Positions 60,201 to 64,000 of a DNA stretch of 64,000 bases are shown piece by piece. Position 1 is the first letter of the stretch. Each line of letters opens with the position of its first letter. The notes beneath the pieces were generated by a model. The model was not told where the DNA came from. It saw only the letters and a list, made by a program, of their open reading frames with translations, and did not search any database. A program made the position numbers and the translations under genes. Origin of the DNA: Opisthocomus hoazin (Eukaryota; Chordata; Aves; Opisthocomiformes; Opisthocomidae); assembly GCF_030867145.1 (NCBI RefSeq), contig NC_134414.1:77862504-77926503 (forward strand). The letters run 5' to 3'.

Positions 60201-60903
60201 TGTCGTTAATAAAGACTAGTTTCATTGAGAAGTATCCACCTTGTTCACTTTTCTGTGGTCAGTGTGATGGTGAAAAATGTCTCTCTCCACCTTTAGTACT
60301 CTTAATTCCTTAGAAAATGTGGTCCTCCAGAATAAGAGTATTAAAAACACTTAAATAAGTAACTATCACATCTGTATGCTAGAATTAGATGCTAATAACT
60401 GTAAGACAGTGTTGTTTTAAAGCAATACAGTCTGGAGTATTGTCATGATCTAGACATGCTTGTCTCCCTTCTGACCTATCCTCCCATTATTAGAGTGAGT
60501 TTTTTGACAGTACTTATTTAGTTATAATTAACTAGTAGTTAAGAATCTTAATTTGCAGCTTCTGCACAAAGGAATTGTATAATTTCAGAAAATTTTATTA
60601 GCAGGCTGGAAAATATGTCTTAATTCTGACATTTCTTTGGGGTGCACAGATCTTTCTTTCTGCAGCCTCCCAGTATTCCTTCTGTCCGTTCTGATTCTTG
60701 GGCAAGGCGTCATGGGCATTCAGTTATTCTGGTGGAGGAGAAGTTGTATGATAAATGAAGTGTTTGTCTTTTGTTGTGTAATAGATGCTACAATTCACCC
60801 ATGTTAGCAACGACAAGAAGCAGATCACGCTAATTAATCCTCAGGCAGTGAATCTTGATGCCTATAAAGAGAAGCTGGAACAAGCAATTAAGTCTTATGA
60901 AAG
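12187..60903 (+). CDS. VWA3B: VWA3B, 5' twenty coding exons (gene continues past window)
   Basis: This entry spans the spliced gene; coding exons are listed separately. Twenty exons join with matching phases into about 945 codons plus two bases without an internal stop. The assignment rests on recalled similarity to human VWA3[48 protein letters not shown] and the position of the VWA domain near residue 505-690. VWA domains bind protein partners, often through a metal site (MIDAS); the exact role of VWA3B is not established, though human variants have been linked to a recessive ataxia (recalled). The protein has no signal peptide or membrane segment, so it is probably intracellular. VWA3A is the main alternative, but its two canonical VWA domains do not fit as well. 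The C-terminal part is outside the window. Confidence 0.88.
13849..14067 (+). CDS. VWA3B: VWA3B exon, first WL-HGL motif
   Basis: Acceptor TACAACAG and donor AAAG|GTATAAG; phase 1 in, phase 1 out. It encodes residues 14-86. The first half is basic and polar ([11 protein letters not shown]). The second half holds [17 protein letters not shown] and SQIGFQHRK, the first copy of a motif that recurs twice later. The sharp change from a disordered-looking to a conserved-looking sequence suggests the folded part of the protein begins near residue 56. Confidence 0.9.
14068..15968 (+). other. VWA3B: Intron between VWA3B residues 86 and 87
   Basis: It holds a GC-rich segment at about 15296-15790 that includes a short tandem repeat near 15540. 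The rest is AT-rich with no other recognised element. Confidence 0.8.
15540..15700 (+). repeat. Degenerate 50-bp minisatellite, about three units
   Basis: Two adjacent units of 50-51 bases (15540-15590 and 15591-15640) share the core ACTGGAGACAAGG and end in TCCAG. A third, more diverged unit follows with CAGAACTTGAGACAGG. It sits in a GC-rich 500-bp island in the intron. I do not recognise the family. Confidence 0.65.
15969..16063 (+). CDS. VWA3B: VWA3B exon, residues 87-118
   Basis: Acceptor TACTGTAG and donor AAC|GTAAGT; phase 1 in, phase 0 out. It encodes [17 protein letters not shown] and then [13 protein letters not shown]. The tail DGSVYN corresponds to DGSVVHL in the second module (exon at 39535), supporting an internal repeat. 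Confidence 0.92.
16064..18440 (+). other. VWA3B: Intron containing an old CR1-type relic
   Basis: Contains the ancient CR1/L3-like fragment at about 16900-17310. Otherwise AT-rich, with no further exon seen. It ends in a modest pyrimidine tract and the acceptor AATAAAG. Confidence 0.8.
16900..17310 (+). mobile_element. Ancient CR1/L3-like LINE fragment
   Basis: Diverged but recognisable: CTCATTTAGAGTATTGTGTAC matches the HLEYCVQ segment of CR1 reverse transcriptase, followed by a degraded copy of the GRATRM region, then AATAAATGGGTATGAACTG and ATGAGTAAATTTAGGCTGGA, typical of the oldest CR1/L3 copies shared with other reptiles. No frame is intact. It lies in the same direction as the gene and is clearly older than the other CR1 copies in the window. 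Confidence 0.72.
18441..18691 (+). CDS. VWA3B: VWA3B exon, end of module 1 and start of first VWA-like fold
   Basis: Acceptor AAATAAAG and donor ATTCG|GTAAGC; phase 0 in, phase 2 out; residues 119-201 plus two bases. It encodes [16 protein letters not shown], a helical stretch ending in YKQRMEWL, then [10 protein letters not shown]. The last is the first beta strand of a VWA-like domain. The aligned MIDAS motif (DxSxS) reads DFGSV here, so metal binding is unlikely. A CR1 insertion starts about 10 bases after this exon. Confidence 0.95.
18702..19098 (-). mobile_element. CR1 LINE, 3' end of ORF2 and tail
   Basis: On the + strand it begins with the reverse-complement tail AGAATCACAGAATCATGGAA and runs back into the end of ORF2. 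The minus-strand frame 18802-19095 reads [29 protein letters not shown] and related CR1 C-terminal motifs. It is 5'-truncated, with no promoter or complete reverse transcriptase. It is antisense to VWA3B and begins only about 10 bp after a splice donor. Confidence 0.95.
19099..20795 (+). other. VWA3B: Remainder of intron, AT-rich
   Basis: No repeat family or exon recognised. It ends with the acceptor CATTTTCAG. Confidence 0.75.
20796..20955 (+). CDS. VWA3B: VWA3B exon, residues 202-255
   Basis: Acceptor TTTTCAG and donor GCG|GTAAGC; phase 2 in, phase 0 out. It encodes [17 protein letters not shown] and then [20 protein letters not shown]. It corresponds to the middle helices of the first VWA-like domain: a tryptophan-containing strand (KW), and an AEALLEAM helix that pairs with the STNTLKAL helix of the second domain but lacks its metal-site threonine. 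Confidence 0.92.
24938..25085 (+). repeat. Tandem repeat inside the plus-strand LTR
   Basis: About six degenerate units of roughly 20-25 bases built on CCATGAGTTC-like cores (TTCCATGAGTTCAG, TCCATGAGTTCCATGAAA, GCGAGCTCTGGGAAATCC). The other LTR has the same type of array at about 25470-25615, so it predates their separation. Confidence 0.7.
25164..25205 (+). repeat. ATT/ATC microsatellite in the LTR
   Basis: Imperfect TTATCA and TTATTA units just before the poly-A signal region of the LTR, where related LTRs usually carry a TTA run. Confidence 0.85.
25350..25378 (+). mobile_element. Residual retroviral leader between the two LTRs
   Basis: Twenty-nine bases that continue from the plus-strand LTR, with TTTTTGGCACCCTAAGTAGGG. 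This resembles the primer-binding site region that normally follows a 5' LTR. It stops abruptly at the inverted LTR, so the rest of the provirus has been lost. Confidence 0.5.
25379..25883 (-). mobile_element. Second LTR copy, inverted and 3'-truncated
   Basis: The reverse complement starts TGTCCTGGCTTTGGCTGGGA and follows the plus-strand copy through GCTGCTGTGTTTCGG, AAGAAATCAAGGA, the AGCAGAGCCAGGCAGC segment, the tandem array and TATTGTGTATAGCTTGTTTT. It then stops before the microsatellite, so the last 175 bases or so are missing. By eye the copies are about 85-90% alike. Together they can fold into a hairpin with arms of about 500 bases. Confidence 0.85.
26056..26225 (+). CDS. VWA3B: VWA3B exon, residues 256-311, end of first VWA-like fold
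   Basis: Acceptor AATAACAG and donor GGCAG|GTATGA; phase 0 in, phase 2 out. It encodes [33 protein letters not shown] and [11 protein letters not shown]. These align with [19 protein letters not shown] and [11 protein letters not shown] of the second VWA. The aspartate of the TDG metal motif is replaced by valine (AVG). Confidence 0.95.
26226..28128 (+). other. VWA3B: Intron, AT-rich
   Basis: No transposon or exon recognised. There is a short A run near 27210. The acceptor is GTGTTACAG. Confidence 0.75.
28129..28253 (+). CDS. VWA3B: VWA3B exon, residues 312-353
   Basis: Acceptor GTGTTACAG and donor CTAG|GTAGAC; phase 2 in, phase 1 out. It encodes [16 protein letters not shown] and then [20 protein letters not shown] pairs with RFHYY of the second VWA-like domain (exon at 48782). 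The donor +4 to +6 positions (GTAGAC) are weak. A sense-strand CR1 starts 82 bases downstream. Confidence 0.92.
28335..29133 (+). mobile_element. CR1 LINE, 3' half of ORF2 with intact tail
   Basis: In the frame 28327-29052 the element encodes the C-terminal part of CR1 ORF2: [60 protein letters not shown] and [15 protein letters not shown], ending CSLL. It finishes with CATTCTGTGATTCTGTGA. The 240-codon frame is unbroken, so the copy is fairly young, but the endonuclease and the catalytic core of the reverse transcriptase are absent. It is the only CR1 here clearly in the gene's direction apart from the old relic. Confidence 0.96.
32582..32596. repeat. Poly-T tract (15 bases)
   Basis: Uninterrupted T run in the intron. 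Confidence 0.9.
32850..33490. other. Intronic GC/CpG-rich patch, function unknown
   Basis: GC content and CpG density rise clearly above the flanking intron, with segments such as GTCCGGTGGCCGCCC and CTTCACGGCGGGGGG. No transposon family is recognised. It might be a second promoter, an enhancer or a non-coding exon. Overlapping open frames on both strands are expected from the composition alone. Confidence 0.45.
35690..35806 (+). CDS. VWA3B: VWA3B exon, residues 354-391
   Basis: It encodes [17 protein letters not shown] and [16 protein letters not shown]. The acceptor is the tandem CAGTAG: splicing at CAG (exon from 35690) inserts one valine relative to TAG (exon from 35693), and both stay in phase. 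The donor is GATG|GTATCA. The sequence is helical, with alternating charges. Phase 1 in and out. Confidence 0.92.
35807..38714 (+). other. VWA3B: Intron with an open frame at its 3' end
   Basis: Mostly AT-rich with no transposon recognised. The last 276 bases (38439-38714) form an in-frame open extension of the next exon; see the separate entry. Confidence 0.75.
38439..38714 (+). CDS. VWA3B: Possible alternative 5' extension of the next VWA3B exon
   Basis: After a candidate acceptor TCCTGCAG at 38431-38438, the frame is open for 92 codons and runs directly into the conserved exon in the same frame and phase (1). The encoded stretch is Ser/Thr-rich: [32 protein letters not shown]. The last nine codons coincide with the pyrimidine tract of the main acceptor, and human VWA3B as I recall it lacks such an insert. 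So it is either an optional exon form or chance. Confidence 0.3.
38715..38911 (+). CDS. VWA3B: VWA3B exon, second WL-YGL motif
   Basis: Acceptor TTTCTTTATTAG and donor GCT|GTGAGT; phase 1 in, phase 0 out; residues 392-457. It encodes [20 protein letters not shown] and [17 protein letters not shown], the most family-specific segment in the window and close to my recollection of human VWA3B. It is the second copy of the module seen first at residue 57. Confidence 0.95.
38912..39534 (+). other. VWA3B: Short intron
   Basis: No repeat or exon seen. The acceptor is TTGGCTGTAG. Confidence 0.8.
39535..39689 (+). CDS. VWA3B: VWA3B exon, residues 458-508
   Basis: Acceptor CTTGGCTGTAG and donor GGAAG|GTTAGT; phase 0 in, phase 2 out. 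It encodes [35 protein letters not shown] and a helix with [20 protein letters not shown] repeats HDGSVY of module 1, and the helix leads into the R-IKWL junction just as RMEWL does in module 1. Confidence 0.94.
39690..41545 (+). other. VWA3B: Intron, AT-rich
   Basis: No transposon or exon recognised. It ends in a strong pyrimidine tract (T9 CCTCCCCCAG). Confidence 0.8.
41546..41684 (+). CDS. VWA3B: VWA3B exon, canonical MIDAS start of second VWA domain
   Basis: Acceptor CCTCCCCCAG and donor ACAG|GTAGGA; phase 2 in, phase 0 out; residues 509-555. It encodes [13 protein letters not shown], then [20 protein letters not shown] (534-538) is an intact DxSxS metal-site motif after a hydrophobic beta strand, the hallmark of a VWA domain. 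The preceding GSRGLFG lines up with ESRQIFG before the first VWA-like domain. Confidence 0.96.
41685..43058 (+). other. VWA3B: Intron, AT-rich
   Basis: Contains A/T-rich low complexity near 41960-42010. No element or exon seen. The acceptor is GTCTCTTGCAG. Confidence 0.8.
43059..43190 (+). CDS. VWA3B: VWA3B exon, residues 556-599 of the VWA domain
   Basis: Acceptor TCTCTTGCAG and donor GAG|GTAACA; phase 0 both ends. It encodes [36 protein letters not shown] and [21 protein letters not shown] is the second and third beta strand region of the VWA fold, with the phenylalanine-rich pattern typical of the family. Confidence 0.96.
43650..43664 (+). repeat. Short TATC microsatellite
   Basis: About three and a half TATC units. 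Confidence 0.75.
45041..45421 (-). mobile_element. CR1 LINE fragment truncated at both ends
   Basis: Read on the minus strand it encodes [32 protein letters not shown] and [14 protein letters not shown], then degrades. The tail repeat is missing: the element begins on the + strand at CCTCTTTCGGTTTAAAGCC, inside ORF2. So the 3' end was lost after insertion by deletion, in addition to the usual 5' truncation. Confidence 0.92.
46438..46536 (+). CDS. VWA3B: VWA3B exon, remaining metal-site residues of the VWA domain
   Basis: Acceptor TTTCTTAG; phase 0 both ends; residues 600-632. It encodes [17 protein letters not shown] and [14 protein letters not shown]. Thr604 in GSSTNT and Asp627 in TDG complete the MIDAS set begun by DTSLS. 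The donor is CAG|GTCTGC, weak beyond the GT. If it is skipped, the frame runs 18 more codons to a stop at 46591. Confidence 0.95.
46537..48781 (+). other. VWA3B: Intron, very AT-rich
   Basis: No repeats or exons recognised. The acceptor TTTTTCGATTTTCAG is strong. Confidence 0.8.
48782..48964 (+). CDS. VWA3B: VWA3B exon, end of second VWA domain
   Basis: Acceptor CGATTTTCAG and donor GTT|GTGAGT; phase 0 both ends; residues 633-693. It encodes [40 protein letters not shown] and [10 protein letters not shown]. It mirrors the CPVNTVSFN...FLKELS...GRFHAF series of the first VWA-like domain, which shows that the two folds are related. Confidence 0.95.
48965..50415 (+). other. VWA3B: Intron, AT-rich
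   Basis: No element or exon recognised. The acceptor is ACTCTTTTCGTCAG. Confidence 0.8.
50416..50543 (+). CDS. VWA3B: VWA3B exon, acidic coiled stretch
   Basis: Acceptor TTTTCGTCAG and donor AATAA|GTATGT; phase 0 in, phase 2 out; residues 694-735. It encodes [20 protein letters not shown] and then [13 protein letters not shown]. The leucine-spaced, charged helix follows directly after the VWA domain and could pair with a partner helix. The donor lacks the usual G at -1 (AA|GTATGT). Confidence 0.9.
50544..51917 (+). other. VWA3B: Intron with an AT-only stretch
   Basis: Near 51480-51575 the sequence is almost pure A/T (TATATAATAT types). No element or exon seen. Confidence 0.75.
51918..52093 (+). 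CDS. VWA3B: VWA3B exon, Ser/Thr-rich linker
   Basis: Acceptor GTCACAAGCAG and donor GCAG|GTGAGA; phase 2 in, phase 1 out; residues 736-794. It encodes [31 protein letters not shown] and ARRKKALYA. The composition is low-complexity and probably disordered. RKKALYAE next to TKTSLLR at the junction agrees with the human order as recalled. Confidence 0.9.
52094..52766 (+). other. VWA3B: Short intron
   Basis: No element or exon recognised. The acceptor is TTCAACACCTACAG. Confidence 0.8.
52767..52904 (+). CDS. VWA3B: VWA3B exon with GC splice donor
   Basis: Acceptor ACACCTACAG; phase 1 in. It encodes [17 protein letters not shown] and [16 protein letters not shown], then [12 protein letters not shown]. 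No good GT donor lies in the open frame, but AAAG|GCAAGT at 52904/52905 is a textbook GC-AG donor. It leaves phase 1, which fits the 40-base exon that follows. Without it the frame ends at a TAG at 53000, giving a short isoform. Confidence 0.72.
52905..54015 (+). other. VWA3B: Probable GC-AG intron
   Basis: Starts GCAAGT and ends TTTTATTTTAG. No element recognised. Confidence 0.65.
54016..54055 (+). CDS. VWA3B: VWA3B micro-exon of 40 bases
   Basis: Acceptor TTTTATTTTAG and donor AAAAG|GTATGC. In phase 1 it reads [13 protein letters not shown] and leaves two bases, exactly what the next exon needs (AG + T gives Ser). It is supported by phase and splice sites on both sides rather than by a strong protein motif. 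Confidence 0.7.
54176..54332 (+). CDS. VWA3B: VWA3B exon, third WL-HGL motif
   Basis: Acceptor CTTTTTTCTAG and donor GAG|GTAAAA; phase 2 in, phase 0 out; residues 854-906. It encodes [20 protein letters not shown] and [16 protein letters not shown]. It is the third copy of the module and contains the strongly conserved [12 protein letters not shown]. Only 120 bases separate it from the previous micro-exon. A large CR1 starts 158 bases downstream. Confidence 0.95.
54490..56699 (-). mobile_element. Long CR1 LINE copy with internal 3' deletion
   Basis: The longest transposon copy here, about 2.2 kb on the minus strand. From its 5' side it holds the end of the endonuclease ([24 protein letters not shown]), a linker, then reverse transcriptase pieces: [25 protein letters not shown] and the catalytic-box segment [10 protein letters not shown]. 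The frame breaks between 55206 and 55294 and near 56202-56226. After [17 protein letters not shown] it jumps straight to the tail repeat TTCTATGATTCTATGA, missing several hundred bases. It is inactive. Confidence 0.96.
56700..60784 (+). other. VWA3B: Rest of intron, AT-rich
   Basis: Short A runs and AT-rich sequence, no repeat family or exon recognised. The acceptor is TTTGTTGTGTAATAG. Confidence 0.75.
60785..60903 (+). CDS. VWA3B: VWA3B exon, last in window, GC donor
   Basis: Acceptor GTGTAATAG; phase 0 in; residues 907-945 plus two bases. It encodes [20 protein letters not shown] and [16 protein letters not shown], the end of the third module. Recalled human sequence continues SYE-K/R-R-L, so the exon should stop at AAAG|GCAAGT (60903/60904), the same GC donor as the exon ending at 52904. 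A GT donor TTTA|GTGAGT at 60965 would add 61 bases of unrelated-looking sequence. Confidence 0.85.
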
Positions 60904-63900
60904 GCAAGTCTACTCATCAGAAATTTATCATGTTTGCAGTCTAATTTCAGATTTTTCTTATTTAGTGAGTATTTGCTCAGACATGCTGTGCTCAATACTG
61001 GTAATTCTGCACATTGGCACACTTGAATCCACCATCAACCTGTAGGCAAAATGTTTATTTTCCTCAAAAAAAAATGCAGAATGAAAAAACAGAGAATAGG
61101 CAAGGAGATAATAAAGAACATGTTGCTCATGTTATGTTTGTTCAATTAAAAAAAATATTCTTTTAGTTTCTGGGAATAAACCTGAAAGCAGTTATCCCTG
61201 GGGAGGAATCCTCCATAAACTTACAGCAGTAGCCAGACTTTTAACTTACAGTTAAGTTCCTAAATCCATAGACTGACATTTAAATGTGGCCTGCTTTTTT
61301 GCTGCCAGCTGCCTTGCACCTAACCATGGATGCAGAAGTGTAACTGAGGCACCTATAAGATACCGACAGTTTTAATTTTTTTTTTTTAAGAAAGATATGT
61401 GTTGTGCTTATTAATTAAATGTTGTTAAAAGCACATCAGAAGTAAACATAACAAGAACATTATATGTCTCAGCTATTTCTTTCCTTGATCTAACTTTGTG
61501 CATTTTTTTTTGAAGTAATGCAATTATTTGACTACTAATGTCATTCAGTAACCTTATGAGAACTTTGACTAGAATTGTTTTAATAAATGAGAGATCTTTT
61601 CAGGCTGTATGCTAATAGCATTTAGAGATGTAATTATTTTATATGACCAAAAACTCCTTGATGACAACTGTTTAGTCTTTGTGTTTTGTTGAATTCCATT
61701 GAGGCCCCGTAAGGTTTTTTTTCCTCTCTGTAGCTCTATGAACATACCAGTTCTTTTTTAGAGCATGTAATAGCTCTCTTTTTCTTTCCCATTTCCTATT
61801 TCTGAATTTATCCATCTTTTGTGGTAAAAATCAAGAATTATGGTTTGCAAATGCTGCTTGCTATGTCTACTATTAATGGAATTCTATTGATTTTGTGTGC
61901 TCTGTCACTGAGAAAATACTGTTATTATCAGACTGATGAAGAACTCCTAGAAATGTGGATTTGTCACTCGTTTTGAAAGAAGGTTCAAGTGCTATATTTT
62001 GATGGTGACTTCTGGAAAAACATTCACATTTTTCATTGCTGTGCCATATCATTGAATATTTTACATTTATTAGAAAAGCGTTTTCTGGTTAGACTGATGA
62101 TCTTCTACTGACAGTCTCCCTAGAACTTTGGTGATTGGGGGTATGGTTTACTTATGTTTACCCATAGTAGTCCATGAATTGGTGTATTTACAATAGTAGG
62201 ATTGAGTTCCCTACTTCTGTGAAAAGGATGTATAGAAGAGAGATCTGTCTGAAGATCCTTATAATTGAGAATGTAAAAGAGTTTTCACTGCTTTTCCTCT
62301 ACATGTGAAACAGCAACCCAGTCAAATTTATTTTACCCTAAATGCCACAGTACTTTTCCAGTAATAGAATTTTACAAAGGCTGCAGTTCAGCTTTGTGAA
62401 TAATGACTGGTCACAAATTTATTCTGACATCTGTAGATAAGATGATATATCTGGGCATGCAGCTTTCAGGAGCAGAAGCAAGCATGACAATATCTTCCCC
62501 ATACATAGATTGACCTTAGCATCAGATTTAGAGGGAGAAAAGTGGTGAGGGCAGAAATTTTGTGCTCTGACAAAGACAATATCCAGTATTGAAGGAGAAA
62601 AACACTGGAAGCTTCAAAACGTGTCTGAGGCTTTTACAAATGAGTTTGTTATGAGTATGCACATTTAGAAGTATGAAATAGGCAGTGGAGCATGCTGAGA
62701 CTGCAGACTGTGAATGAACTAAGTAATTTACATTCTAGAAATTCCGGGGTTTGGTTTCTAGCAGAGAAAATGAACCGTTAAGAAATTCATATTAAAAATG
62801 CGGTGTTAATGAGCTTTTTTGTGCACGCACCAGTAAATCTGGCAAGACTGTTAAAAGTCCAATGGTTACAATCTGAATTTTTCCTAACAAGGAGTTTATT
62901 CTTGTATTTCCAAAGGAAGTTTAGAAATTTTTCTAGAATTACAGCAATTAGGATCATCGGTAGAGGTTTGTTTCTATAGTAAGAAAGGAAGTAATTGAGT
63001 GATGGCTTAATTGTTTGAGATCACAGAATCACAGAATCACAGAATAGTAGGGGTTGGAAGGGACCTCTGTGGGTCATCTAGTCCACCCCCCCTGCCGAAG
63101 CAGGGTCACCTACAGCAGGCTGCACAGTATCTTGTCCAGGTGGGTCTTGAATATCTCCAGAGAAGCAGACTCCACAACCTCCCTGGGCAGCCTGTTCCAG
63201 TGCTCCGTCACCCTCAGAGTGAAGAAGTTCTTCCTCATGTTCAGACGGAACTTCCTGTGCCTCAGTTTGTGCCCATTGCCCCTTGTCCTGTCACTGGGCA
63301 CCACTGAAAAGAGCTTGGCCCCATCCTCCTGACACCCACCCTTCAGATATTTGTAGGCATTTATTAGGTCCCCTCGCAGCCTTCTCTTCTTCAGGCTGAA
63401 CAAGCCCAGCTCCCTCAACCTCTCCTCGTAGGGGAGATGCTCCAGTCCCCTCACCATCCTTGTAGCCCTCCGCTGGACTCTCTCCAGTAGCTCTTCATCT
63501 TTCTTGAACTGGGGAGCCCAGAACTGGACACAGTACTCCAGATGAGGCCTCACCAGGGCAGTGTAGAGGGGAAGCAGAACCTCCCTCGTCCTGCTGGCCA
63601 CACTCTTCTTGATGCACCCCAGGATCCCATTGGCTTTCTTGGCAGCCAGGGCACACTGCTGGCTCATGGTTAACCTGTCGTCCACCAGGACACCCAGGTC
63701 CCTCTCCGCAGAGATGTTAATAGAGAAAACTGTAAGCTAGATGACCTAATGAGAGTTTATAACTTATGTCTAAAAAGCAAAAGCAGAAATTTCAGTGGTG
63801 CTTTTAAAAGATCTCAGAACTGCATTGCTTTGGGATAATCACTTCTGTTTTCTTGTGAGTAGTTTTTCTTCCTAGCCAGAGTTTAATAAAGTGGAAACAT

Positions 63901-64000
63901 GTATGGCACAACTGAGGGGTTATCTTAGCAGGAAAAAAAAAAAAAGAATAGCATTGCTTTCCATGTGTCTTCAGGCTACAGTTTTCTGAAACTGTTTAGT
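60904..64000 (+). other. VWA3B: Intron running out of the window
   Basis: No next exon was found on the + strand. The expected continuation after SYE(K/R) is not visible, so the intron extends past 64000. Contains the antisense CR1 at 63021-63714 and A-rich runs near 63930. Confidence 0.75.
63021..63714 (-). mobile_element. CR1 LINE, same subfamily as the copy at 28.3 kb
   Basis: Starts on the + strand with TCACAGAATCACAGAATCAC and AGGGGTTGGAAGGGACCTC. The minus-strand frame 63110-63685 encodes [48 protein letters not shown] and [15 protein letters not shown], ending CSLL. The frame is unbroken and nearly identical to the element at 28335-29133, so this is a recent copy. It is 5'-truncated near CCTCTCCGCAGAG. 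Confidence 0.96.

Noticed and set aside
60904..61045. Extension of the last exon to the stop at 61043-61045
   Set aside because: The sequence after SYER loses any family resemblance exactly at a good GC donor. The longer frame is most likely intron.
1..64000. CRISPR arrays, operons, phage or plasmid features, riboswitches
   Set aside because: Nothing of this kind is present. All signs are of a vertebrate genome, and direct repeats seen are transposon tails or microsatellites.
1..64000. tRNA, rRNA, snRNA or microRNA genes
   Set aside because: No cloverleaf with A and B boxes, no U-snRNA core and no rRNA segment was recognised by eye. Small hairpin RNAs cannot be excluded without folding software.

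Overview
The window is vertebrate nuclear DNA, almost certainly from a bird. There are no bacterial-style operons. Short exons with GT-AG or GC-AG borders are scattered through AT-rich introns, the dominant transposon is CR1 (non-LTR, 3' ends made of ATTCTGTGATTCTG-type repeats), and there is an LTR that begins TGTCCTGG as the endogenous retrovirus LTRs common in birds do. All of this comes from reading the sequence; no alignment or search was run.

Layout. Positions 1 to about 9.64 kb: AT-rich intergenic DNA with simple repeats and one small CR1 piece; no gene could be supported. About 9.64-10.53 kb: a strong CpG island, the likely promoter and non-coding first exon region. 12.14-60.90 kb: twenty coding exons on the + strand that join in phase into one open frame of about 945 codons. 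I identify the gene as VWA3B (von Willebrand factor A domain-containing protein 3B). The frame is still open at the last exon. The remaining roughly 340 C-terminal residues expected for the family (about 1,290 residues in human, from memory) must lie beyond the window.

Protein architecture seen in the joined exons: a module containing the motif WLxxHGL occurs three times (residues about 57-147, 410-513 and 860-946). The first two copies are each followed by a VWA-like fold. The VWA after copy 1 has lost its metal-site residues, while the VWA after copy 2 keeps them (DTSLS, a Thr in GSSTNT, TDGRPDQ). An acidic coiled stretch and a Ser/Thr-rich low-complexity stretch separate the second VWA from the third module.

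Transposons: five CR1 pieces antisense to the gene or upstream of it (8.7, 18.7, 45.0, 54.5 and 63.0 kb), one sense CR1 (28.3 kb), one much older CR1/L3-like relic (16.9 kb), and a head-to-head pair of related LTRs (24.65-25.88 kb). Three CR1 copies begin within about 160 bp downstream of splice donors.

No new biological system is evident. The observations most worth a check are two GC-AG introns with the same ten-base donor, a 92-codon in-frame open extension upstream of one exon, the threefold internal repeat with one dead and one intact VWA, the inverted LTR pair, and a second GC/CpG-rich patch inside a large intron.
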